Shown here in pieces: positions 16,259-24,181 of a DNA stretch of 64,000 nt (position 1 is the stretch's first letter; the number at the start of each line of letters is the position of its first letter). A program made the translations under genes and the position numbers. Source of the stretch: Metabacillus litoralis (GTDB taxonomy: Bacteria; Bacillota; Bacilli; Bacillales; Bacillaceae). The DNA lies in the NCBI RefSeq assembly GCF_020524045.1, contig NZ_JAIVKL010000002.1, positions 248,001-312,000 on the forward strand. The letters are read 5' to 3'. The notes beneath the pieces are model-generated. The model was not told the origin of the DNA, did not search any database, and worked only from the letters and a program-made list of their open reading frames with translations.

Positions 16259-18301
16259 TTATTGTTCTTTTGTTCGTCTAGATACAAGAAGTCCAATGAT
16301 TAAAAGCATAAATCCAAGTAAAATAAAGTTAAAACTAGAGGTAGCAGTGTTAGGTAATTTATGATTAGTTGAAGAAACTGTTTGTTTCGAGTCATCTGCT
16401 TTATCTTCGCCAGCATCCTCAATTTTATTCTTCATTTTCTCTTCAACTACATCTTCCTTTATTTTGTCATCCTTAGTTTTTTCTGGAATAATTACTTCAT
16501 CTTTTGGGTGATTTTCATCATTGGCAATTGGTGCTGGGTCTTTATCTTTCTCTGGATCTTCAGTTTCATCTGGGTTATCTGGGTTATCTGGGTTATCTGG
16601 TGTTTCATTTTCTTCTGGCACATTTACCTCTATTCCAATCTGATATGCTGCAATTGTGCCTGAAACTTCATGTGCGGCAAGTAAAAGGTTTTGACCTGTT
16701 GGACTATTAACAGCAGGAATAAATGTTAAACCTTCTGGAGCAACGTCACCACTTGAAGGTGTAACTTCTTCCTCTTCATTAAATACACGACTAGAGAAGT
16801 ATTTAGTAAATATAGGAGCACTCGGATTATTAATATTATATATCATAATCCCCCCAACACGTTCTAAACCTATAAACGCATAATTCTCTCCTTGCACATT
16901 CCCGACAATAACAGATTCTGGTTCTATCCCTTTATCATCACTACGAGAATCAAAACTATTTTCGTCATTATTTGAATTAAAGTAATTTTCACCATAGACT
17001 TTTGCTGTTATTTCCTCAAAATCTGATCCACTATCATATGTTTGTTCTAAAGTTTCAGTATTCCAAATTGAGAAAGAACGCGCTCCATACCCATATATTG
17101 CTTCATATTTATCATTAGCATTTTTCGGTGCTGAAGTTGTTGTCATTAATCTTCCTAGTTGATTATCCTCGAATAATCCTTCGTTCACCATTTTATCTAA
17201 CTCTTCTTGTGAATAACCATTATATAAATCTGCATTTAATTCATAGGAATCTTTTAAGTCCTTCACCCTTGCTTCCTCAGAAAAACCCCCATAATCTTGA
17301 GCATCACCTTCATTTGCTGATAATATATATGTTTGTCCATTTACTTTATAAGATGCAAGTCCATCAGGTTGATACATCGATAAAACAGGCCAGTTGTTAA
17401 TGGCAATTTCATCATCTTTATTCGAAACATCCATTTTGTTACGATCAAAAGAGAAATCTTTATACCCAAGACTTTTGACAGAAGTGATTTGTTGTTTTTG
17501 TAAATCAAGTTTTGCTATTGCATTATTTTCTTGCAATGCAATGTAAGCAAACTTATTTTCTTCATCAACAACAATATATTCAGGTTCTAATTCTACAGCG
17601 TATGTATTTTCATGATTCACTTTTCTGACATTTTGATCTATTACTTCATCATTAAATTTTATTGTAGAAACATGCTTATTTTCTAATTGATGTATATCTC
17701 CTGTTACATCGATTATACTAACCGTTCCCTCAGGATTAATAGAGTAATCGTCATTTGGCTCTCCTTCATTTGCAACAAGTACTTTTGATCCATCAGAAGT
17801 AAATGTCAGCATATCAGGCAAAGATCCAACTTCTACATGTGAAAGATAATTTCCATCTTTCGTTAAAAAAACAACATGACCATAATCTACTTTATTTTCA
17901 GCAGGAGCTGCAATGGCGATATATTCACCTTTAGGATGAATTGCTACACTTGTAACATCAGAAGCTGAGACCCCAAGATCTGATAAAGTGATTTGTTTTA
18001 TTAAAGGAATTTCTGGATTTCCTTCTTTTAACTTTGTCAAATCTAATATATCTACAGCTTTAGCTGCACCATTTACTGAGAAAGCATATTTATTAATTGA
18101 ATCATAAGCAACAATTTCTGTTCCTCCATATCCAATATCTGCCCCGCTTTTGTATTGACCTACTAACTCAACATGAAGTTGTTTTCCTGTTTCATTATCA
18201 TACTTCGTTAAAAATCCTGCTGCATGAGACTCATTAGCTGTTAGCAAAATAACACATGAAACAGCTGTAACTATTGCCTTTGTAACGATCTTTTTCATCA
18301 T
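16259..18301 (-). CDS. Choice-of-anchor I beta-propeller protein with LPNTA wall anchor
   Basis: A secreted wall-anchored protein of about 680 residues. It has a signal peptide (basic MMKKIVTK start, hydrophobic core, probable cleavage after NESHA) and a long beta-propeller-like region of the choice-of-anchor I type, with repeated segments such as VTSVAIHPKGEYIAIA, LTFTSDGSKVLVANEGEPND and PEGLTFIPA. Next come an acidic NPD repeat linker and a Lys/Glu-rich stalk. The end is LPNTA, a hydrophobic helix and a basic tail (SRRTKEQ). LPNTA is the signal recognised by the class D sortase (SrtC) of Bacillus anthracis, used during sporulation. The ATG at 18301 has AGGAGG ten bases upstream; the extension to 18334 lacks a site. 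Ligand or enzyme activity is unknown. Confidence 0.82.
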   Translation of the reverse strand: MMKKIVTKAIVTAVSCVILLTANESHAAGFLTKYDNETGKQLHVELVGQYKSGADIGYGGTEIVAYDSINKYAFSVNGAAKAVDILDLTKLKEGNPEIPLIKQITLSDLGVSASDVTSVAIHPKGEYIAIAAPAENKVDYGHVVFLTKDGNYLSHVEVGSLPDMLTFTSDGSKVLVANEGEPNDDYSINPEGTVSIIDVTGDIHQLENKHVSTIKFNDEVIDQNVRKVNHENTYAVELEPEYIVVDEENKFAYIALQENNAIAKLDLQKQQITSVKSLGYKDFSFDRNKMDVSNKDDEIAINNWPVLSMYQPDGLASYKVNGQTYILSANEGDAQDYGGFSEEARVKDLKDSYELNADLYNGYSQEELDKMVNEGLFEDNQLGRLMTTTSAPKNANDKYEAIYGYGARSFSIWNTETLEQTYDSGSDFEEITAKVYGENYFNSNNDENSFDSRSDDKGIEPESVIVGNVQGENYAFIGLERVGGIMIYNINNPSAPIFTKYFSSRVFNEEEEVTPSSGDVAPEGLTFIPAVNSPTGQNLLLAAHEVSGTIAAYQIGIEVNVPEENETPDNPDNPDNPDETEDPEKDKDPAPIANDENHPKDEVIIPEKTKDDKIKEDVVEEKMKNKIEDAGEDKADDSKQTVSSTNHKLPNTATSSFNFILLGFMLLIIGLLVSRRTKEQ

Positions 18302-18487
18302 AAATCCTAATCCTCCTACTAATTTTTTAGACATGTTTATTTTAATAGATTGCTATAAAGTTAATATGTCTTTTATGTAATTTTTTTGTTAATTTCAACA
18401 ATTTTCGTCAAATAGTGGATAAGAAGGGAAGTATTAGTTTAGTTTTTAGATGATAAAGAAGTCAACCATAGACTATTATATAAAAAA

Positions 18488-18515
18488 ATGAAGACGTTAT
18501 TTTTCTCGTCTTCAT
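18488..18515 (-). terminator. Terminator-like hairpin downstream of the class I aminotransferase
   Basis: ATGAAGACG (18488-18496) pairs with CGTCTTCAT (18507-18515) followed on the minus strand by T7. It lies 100 bp after the stop at 18615. Confidence 0.75.
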
Positions 18516-18614
18516 TTCCACAACATATTAAAATCAAGTAACTAATTTTGTCCATAATGTCATTTGTTTTATAAAATGGGTCTGTTATACTTTTAAGTTA
18601 CTTATAAAAAAAAA

Positions 18615-19784
18615 TCACCTAAATATATTCGATTGTTTAATCGAGTCAATTGCCTTAGTTAATTCATCATTACTTTGAACAAGGGCAATTCTAACATACC
18701 CTTCACCATGTGGCCCGAAAGCATGACCTGGAGTGACAACAACATTTGCTGAATCTATTAAAGCATAAGTGAAATCTAGTGAACTCCAACCCTTTGGTAC
18801 TTCTGCCCAAACAAACATCCCTGCATCAGGTTTTACAACCTGCCAACCTAATTCATTTAATCCCCCTACAAGTAAATTCCTACGTGATTCATAGATTTCA
18901 CGACTTCTTTTACAAAATTCCTCACCTTCTCTTAATGCAATAAGCGCGGCTTTTTGCAAAGGTAAGAAGACGCCATAATCAAGATTACTTTTCAGCTGAT
19001 TCATCGCTTTTATCACTTCCGGATTGCCAGCCAAATACCCAATTCTAGCTCCCGCTAAATGATAATTTTTCGAAAAAGAAGACAGTTCTACGCCAATATC
19101 CTTTGCACCTTCAATTGATAAAAAACTAATAGGCTTCTTCCCCTCAAAATATAGTTCAGAATAAGCAAAATCATGGAGTACAAGAATATTGTTTTTCTTA
19201 GCAAACTCGACAACCTCTTCAAAAAATGCTCTGCTCGCTAATGCGGGAACAGGATTACCAGGAAAATTTAAAATCATCATTTTTGCTTTTGCGGCAATCT
19301 CCTTTGATATTTCAGAAAGTTTTGGCAAAAATTTATTTTCTTTTTTAAGAGGCATAAAATAAGGCTTAGCGCCAGCCATAGCAATTCCAGCTGCATAAGC
19401 AGTATATCCGGGATCTGGTACCAAGATAAGATCACCAGGATCTGCAAATACCATAGGAAAATGGACAAGGCCATCTTGTGATCCCATTAGTAATAAGATG
19501 TCAGAATCATGTTGAAGTTGAACATGATAGTTTCTTTTATAAAAAGCTGATACCTCTTTATAGAATTCAGCAGTTCCAGTTAAAGAGTAGCCATATTGAT
19601 CTCTTTTCGTCACCTCTTTAGATAAAAGTGTTGTTATAAAAGTCGGAGGTGGTAAATCTGGACTACCAATACTTAAATCTATCATCTCTGCACCCTCAGC
19701 TATTTTTTTATTCTTATATCGAGAGAGCTCTGTAAAAATCGAATCTTTAAAAGAATCCATCCGCTCTGATAGTGATATTTTCAT
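18615..19784 (-). CDS. Class I/II aminotransferase, LL-diaminopimelate aminotransferase-like
   Basis: This PLP fold-type I aminotransferase has 389 residues. Visible motifs are IDLSIGSPDLPPP near the N-terminus, LLMGSQDGL, LVPDPGYTAY, the substrate/PLP loop LNFPGNPVPA, HDFAYSELYF and the PLP lysine in SSFSKNYHLAGARIGY, then VRIALVQSNDEL at the end. The wording is close to the DapL/LL-DAP-aminotransferase-like group common in Bacillus, but Bacillus normally makes diaminopimelate by the acetylase route. Other amino-acid substrates are therefore quite possible. The ATG at 19784 has a GGAGG-type box. It is monocistronic. Confidence 0.85.
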   Translation of the reverse strand: MKISLSERMDSFKDSIFTELSRYKNKKIAEGAEMIDLSIGSPDLPPPTFITTLLSKEVTKRDQYGYSLTGTAEFYKEVSAFYKRNYHVQLQHDSDILLLMGSQDGLVHFPMVFADPGDLILVPDPGYTAYAAGIAMAGAKPYFMPLKKENKFLPKLSEISKEIAAKAKMMILNFPGNPVPALASRAFFEEVVEFAKKNNILVLHDFAYSELYFEGKKPISFLSIEGAKDIGVELSSFSKNYHLAGARIGYLAGNPEVIKAMNQLKSNLDYGVFLPLQKAALIALREGEEFCKRSREIYESRRNLLVGGLNELGWQVVKPDAGMFVWAEVPKGWSSLDFTYALIDSANVVVTPGHAFGPHGEGYVRIALVQSNDELTKAIDSIKQSNIFR

Positions 19785-20523
19785 CTGCCTACCTCCACTT
19801 ATTTCCCAATTAAAATATATTTATATAGTTATATTTTTCTAAAAATAAGTGTATCATATTTCATTCTCACTTATGAATATTACATAAGTGAATTTTGTCG
19901 AAATTACACATCGGCTCGTTCTTTATAATGAACAAACTGAGCACTTGAAAAGAAATGTATTGAACATAAGTGCGGTGATATGTGGATTTTATGTCCTATT
20001 TTGTCACTTTTGTCGTTTTCTAAAATACCATTTCAAATCCTTTAAAATGACCATAACTTGACATCGAAGAAAATAAAATCCTTAATCTAGCTTTATACTA
20101 CGAATTATTGAAATCATAGAATGAATCAAAAACCATCCATGTATCACATACTACTTTGAAGATCATTCGAAACTTGTCTAATGCAAGGTGTTTATCTATG
20201 AAATTATGTAAAGTCAAGCTATGACAAATGTTCAAGAATATAAGACAATGTAAGCTAATGTTCATATAGAGCGCTTTAGTGGTTATATATATGAGACTAC
20301 AATTTAGAGATTTGATGGCAACAGGTGACAACACAGGTTCGCAGCTTACCTGGAAACTCCCTGACTAGAATCCCTGAGGAAAGCGAATGCCTCCCAAACG
20401 GAAATCACGGATTCAGAAAAAGCAATAGTGTCTCAAAAATTTCTCTATAGCACCTTCAAGTTTTCCTAATCTATAAAGTCTAACTATAATAAATATAATT
20501 ATTAATAAAGGTAGGAATGTATA
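19785..20523. other. Long non-coding gap with traces of a decayed repeat
   Basis: About 740 bp hold no gene I can support. Around 20330-20420 the sequence keeps CGCAGCTTACC, GAGGAAAGCGAATGCCT and ACGGAAATCA, the kind of blocks found in the family-1 and family-3 repeats, so an old element probably decayed here. A 78-codon minus-strand frame at 20098-20334 lacks a ribosome-binding site. The promoters of the two flanking genes must also lie here, but none is convincing. Confidence 0.45.
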
Positions 20524-22020
20524 GTGAGTCTTTTAAATCATAGTTATTATTTTCAAGAATATCCTTCAATTGTTATATCTCCCATTGGAAAAAAGAATAA
20601 AAACATCCGTTCGATTGGTCATAAAAATGAAAAGTCATTACTTAGCAGAATAAACGAAGCACTCTTAAAAATTGAATTATCTGAAGATGAACGTAAAAAA
20701 CTGAGGAGATTTTTGCAGCTAAAGGATGATGCTTTTTTTCCTGTGATGATGAATAAAAATGAGAAAATCGAAGCAAAAATTATTAAACCGGAGTATCTAC
20801 TTTGGCAATCTTTTTCACCTAATCACGGAATACCTCATCATAAAGATTCATTTTATAAGCAAGATATCTCTATTTTATCAAATGAAGATTTATCAAGATT
20901 TTTAGTAAATGTTTTAAAAGATTACTTATTTTGTGCGGTGCTTAATGAGAAAACAGAACAGAGTTGGGAATTATTTATTAAGAAGGCATATGATCAACAT
21001 CCATTTGTCCAGTTGGAACAGGAAAAAAGAGAAATTGTTCATGCTGTAGAAAAAGCAAATCGTTCTCCCCTTCTTTCCATCCTTTCCTCACCAGAAGATG
21101 TGACTTACTGGAGACATCGAGTTGAAATTGTCCTAAGACCATATCGAAATCTTCCAGTATGGTGTGATCATGATAAAAATTTAGAGGTTTTACCAATAAA
21201 AGAAGCTATTTTATGTAGTTGCTTATCATGTCAAACTGAATATATATATCATGTTAAAGAGGAAAAAATATTGTTAGAAAATGATCCTAATATGGAACAA
21301 GCGAATAAACGAATAGCAACCATTGAAAAACAGTTTAATGACATCATTGATAAAAACTCTTCATTAGTAAGTGATTTAGAATTTCTCTCTTATCTAAAAC
21401 AACATATTGACCTCTCAGAAATAGTACAGCTTATAAAGAATGTTCATTCTCTGCCATTTACTGTGAATATAGAAAATCAATTATCATTAAAATTAGTAAC
21501 AGAGCTTTCCAGGGTAATTGTTCCTATCGAACGTTCAAACTCTAACTTATTGTGGGTTAGCCAATTTGAAATACCTAACATTACTTTTTTATCAGAACTA
21601 AAGAGATATTCATTTGAAGAAATAAAGAAGAAAGTACCACAGTTAATTGATGAACTTAAATATATTTGTAATGAATTGCCTTTCAAACCTAATGAAATTC
21701 TTATTAAAATAAACAATAAAACTCTTTCTTATTTAGAAGTAGCACACATTTTGAATGGGATATTAACCTTATGTGACTTTCCTTTACATATTATTGCTCA
21801 AATTATGAAAGGAAGAACTTCTTATTCTCTGCGTGAACAGAATCTTAACCATCATTTCTTATATCGTTTTTTAGAAAGTTGGGAAGAAAAAAGCATTCAA
21901 AAATTGCTAAAAAGGCTAGAGAAAGATTCGTGGATTAAGAAAAAAACAAGAGGGTATGAAATATTAGAGAAAGGAAATTCATTAATAGATATTTTAATAA
22001 ATAACTACAATAACAATTAG
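20524..22020 (+). CDS. Unknown protein with RQC-like C-terminal domain (RQC-minor type)
   Basis: A 498-residue soluble protein, probably starting at the GTG at 20524 (upstream GGTAGGAATG). A short cysteine cluster, CSCLSCQTEYIYH, lies near residue 235 and could bind zinc. The region around residues 250-290 is helical and charged. The last 100 residues (SYLEVAHILNGIL, then IAQIMKGRTSYSLREQ, then IQKLLKRLEKDSWI and YEILEKG) resemble the RQC winged helix that binds DNA in RecQ helicases, including the L-x-x-L-x-K-x-x-W pattern and the final YxxL-x-x-G. No helicase motifs are present. Bacillus proteins annotated as RQC-minor family share this arrangement, as far as I recall. Function unknown; DNA binding is inference. 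Confidence 0.6.
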   Translation: MSLLNHSYYFQEYPSIVISPIGKKNKNIRSIGHKNEKSLLSRINEALLKIELSEDERKKLRRFLQLKDDAFFPVMMNKNEKIEAKIIKPEYLLWQSFSPNHGIPHHKDSFYKQDISILSNEDLSRFLVNVLKDYLFCAVLNEKTEQSWELFIKKAYDQHPFVQLEQEKREIVHAVEKANRSPLLSILSSPEDVTYWRHRVEIVLRPYRNLPVWCDHDKNLEVLPIKEAILCSCLSCQTEYIYHVKEEKILLENDPNMEQANKRIATIEKQFNDIIDKNSSLVSDLEFLSYLKQHIDLSEIVQLIKNVHSLPFTVNIENQLSLKLVTELSRVIVPIERSNSNLLWVSQFEIPNITFLSELKRYSFEEIKKKVPQLIDELKYICNELPFKPNEILIKINNKTLSYLEVAHILNGILTLCDFPLHIIAQIMKGRTSYSLREQNLNHHFLYRFLESWEEKSIQKLLKRLEKDSWIKKKTRGYEILEKGNSLIDILINNYNNN

Positions 22021-22057
22021 AGTTACGAAGAAAAAGTGATAAGCACATAAAATAATG

Positions 22058-22088
22058 GCAATCAACATTAAGCTTTAATATAGCCATA
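22058..22088. repeat. Terminal fragment of a family-1 element
   Basis: The stretch containing AATCAACATTAAGCTTTAAT and ATAGCC is identical to the right end of the element at 10108-10310. Only about 30 bp remain, with no partner end nearby. Confidence 0.6.
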
Positions 22089-22161
22089 AAAAAAGAAAGC
22101 TAAGTAGAAGTCATTTATAAAACATTCTTGACTCTTAAATTAACACTTACAAAATATGAAC

Positions 22162-22200
22162 ACTTTCTCGAGAATTGGTTTTGTGAAGTCTCGAGAAAGT
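22162..22200 (+). terminator. Hairpin terminator between the RQC-like gene and the DsbA-family gene
   Basis: ACTTTCTCGAGA (22162-22173) pairs perfectly with TCTCGAGAAAGT (22189-22200). On the plus strand it is followed by CCCTTTTT. It lies 142 bp after the plus-strand gene and directly beside the minus-strand stop, so it may serve both. Confidence 0.75.
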
Positions 22201-22206
22201 CCCTTT

Positions 22207-22854
22207 TTAACATCCATCAATTCCACAAGTCATTCCTTCACCAAACATTGTTAAACTAGGTGATTTCAGGTTTTCATCAATAATTTCTTCAAGTTCTTCT
22301 TTTGATCGTACACCTGCTAAAATTTTATCGCCGATAATAATTGTTGGTACTGCTTGAATATTCGCTTCATTGGCAGCATGGTTTAAAGCTTCTTGATGCT
22401 TGTGTTTATAAATTCTTGTGACCAATGATTGCTTAAATTCATCTCCATTTAACCCTAACTCTTTTGCTAAATTTGTTAAAACTTCAATATTACCGATATC
22501 TTGTTCTCCCTCAAAAAATGCACGTAATATTTTTTCATTATATCCATTTGCTTTTCCGTTTTCTTTTGCATATTGATAACCTTCAAAAGCTAAATGAGTG
22601 TGTGGCTGTGGAGATACTTTAGGTAAAATGATCGGAATTCCTAGCTTATCTGCAAAAGGATAAACTGAGTCTTTCCATATTGATTGTAAATACTCACCTT
22701 CAGGTTTCAGCGCTTCTTTTGGGTAAGGGCGTAATTCAAATGGCATCCACTCAATTTCAACATCTTTACCTTTTGTTGCTTCTTCAAGGGGCTTTTTAGC
22801 TAGTAAACAAAATGGGCAAACGTAGTCACTATATACTTTTATCTTTAAGGACAT
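22207..22854 (-). CDS. DsbA-family thiol oxidoreductase, FrnE type
   Basis: A 215-residue protein with a thioredoxin fold interrupted by a helical insert, as in FrnE/DsbA. The active site is CPFC within VYSDYVCPFCLLAKKPL, and the cis-Pro segment is AVPTIIIGD near the end. The C-terminus carries a second Cys pair, MTCGIDGC. No signal peptide is seen, so it probably acts in the cytosol in disulfide exchange, and related proteins help in oxidative stress. I chose the ATG at 22854, where the thioredoxin domain begins; the frame is open to 22899. It is a single gene. Confidence 0.87.
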   Translation of the reverse strand: MSLKIKVYSDYVCPFCLLAKKPLEEATKGKDVEIEWMPFELRPYPKEALKPEGEYLQSIWKDSVYPFADKLGIPIILPKVSPQPHTHLAFEGYQYAKENGKANGYNEKILRAFFEGEQDIGNIEVLTNLAKELGLNGDEFKQSLVTRIYKHKHQEALNHAANEANIQAVPTIIIGDKILAGVRSKEELEEIIDENLKSPSLTMFGEGMTCGIDGC

Positions 22855-23025
22855 TTCCTTTTCAACTCCTTGAAAGCTTGTATTAATTATGAAATACAAT
22901 AATTATAAAAGGAGGAAGTGAAAATACCTAACAATCTGCTTTAGAAACGAGTTTCCCATAAAAGTAAAAACTACGTTTCCTAAATTTTTTTTCACTCTTC
23001 ATACAATCAACCCACTTTTTTATCT

Positions 23026-24162
23026 CTATGGTTTTAATATAATTTTTAAGCATTTTTGTTTACGTCTATTAAAGATTCTATAAGCATGCTCTGCTTCTGA
23101 TAAAGGAAAGGTGTGTGTAATTACATCTTTTGTATTCAGCTCGTCATTTTGTAATAAATGGTATAAAGTAGGCATATTATGTACGGCTGGAGCTAATCCC
23201 ATTTTTAATGAAATATTTCTTGCAAATAAATCTCCTAATGGAAATTGATTATATCTTAACCCATAAATTCCAATTAATTGAATTGTACCGCCTATTTTTA
23301 CAACTTGACTTGCAAACTCAATTGTCCCAAGAGCCCCACCTTGAAGCTGGAGTGCAGTTTCGACCATTTCAATAGCAGTCATCTTACCACTCATTCCTAC
23401 ACAATCAATCACAACATCTGCCCCACCATTTGTGAGTTCTCTTATCATTTCTGAAAGCAATTCTTGTGTATCAATATTAAACCCTTCCGTATTATTCCAT
23501 TTCACAGAATGATCAATTCGATAAGGAATCCGATCCACAGCTATTACTCTTTTAGCTCCTTTTAACCAAGCAAGTTTTTGTGTAAGTAAACCAATTGGAC
23601 CACAGCCTATAACAATAACTGTATCTCCCTTTTTCATCCCAGATTGAGTAATTCCCCAATATGCTGTTGGAAGCGCGTCACATAATAGAAGTAACTCTTC
23701 ATCAGTTACTTGATTTGAATCAGGAACTTTAAATGGAGTAAAATTAGCAAAAGGAACTCTTACAAATTCAGCCTGACTTCCACTATAATCTCCATACAAT
23801 CTTGAACAACCATAGCATGCACCTATTTCACCTTCAGAGTTTGCTATCTTACACTGACTTTCAAGCTTATTTCTGCAATTTTCACAAACACCACAAGCTA
23901 TATTATAAGGAATGACTACCTTATCACCTTTGGCCACCTTTGTAATACCTGTTCCAACTTCTTCAACGATTCCTATAGCTTCATGTCCAATAATTGAACC
24001 TTTCTCTAGACTAGGAATCATTCCATGATAAAAATGAAGGTCAGATCCACAAATTGATGCATGTGTTACTTTTACAATGATGTCATCTGGATTTTGTATG
24101 ACAGGTACTTGTACATCCTTTACTTTCATATCCATAAACCCTTGATAGGTGACAGCTTTCAT
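23026..24162 (-). CDS. Zinc-dependent alcohol dehydrogenase (MDR family)
   Basis: A 378-residue medium-chain dehydrogenase. The catalytic zinc ligands are the Cys of SICGSD and the His of GHEAIG. The structural zinc site is CGVCENCRNKLESQC. The Rossmann motif is VIGCGPIGLL. A small extra Cys-containing loop (IGACYGCSRLYGD) and the long C-terminal half resemble the glutathione-independent formaldehyde dehydrogenase-like group, so an aldehyde/alcohol substrate is likely. It follows the dihaem cytochrome gene with only a 19-bp gap on the same strand and is very probably cotranscribed, which suggests the alcohol oxidation is coupled to a respiratory or detoxifying function. Confidence 0.87.
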   Translation of the reverse strand: MKAVTYQGFMDMKVKDVQVPVIQNPDDIIVKVTHASICGSDLHFYHGMIPSLEKGSIIGHEAIGIVEEVGTGITKVAKGDKVVIPYNIACGVCENCRNKLESQCKIANSEGEIGACYGCSRLYGDYSGSQAEFVRVPFANFTPFKVPDSNQVTDEELLLLCDALPTAYWGITQSGMKKGDTVIVIGCGPIGLLTQKLAWLKGAKRVIAVDRIPYRIDHSVKWNNTEGFNIDTQELLSEMIRELTNGGADVVIDCVGMSGKMTAIEMVETALQLQGGALGTIEFASQVVKIGGTIQLIGIYGLRYNQFPLGDLFARNISLKMGLAPAVHNMPTLYHLLQNDELNTKDVITHTFPLSEAEHAYRIFNRRKQKCLKIILKP

Positions 24163-24181
24163 TCTCTTTTCCCCTTTTTTC

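Noticed and set aside
16382-16710. Plus-strand frames rich in Trp, Phe and Ile
   Set aside because: They are antisense shadows of the NPD repeat and Lys/Glu stalk of the LPNTA protein.
20098-20334. Minus-strand 78-codon frame, considered as a transposase remnant
   Set aside because: No conserved transposase motif, no ribosome-binding site, and no inverted repeats beside it.
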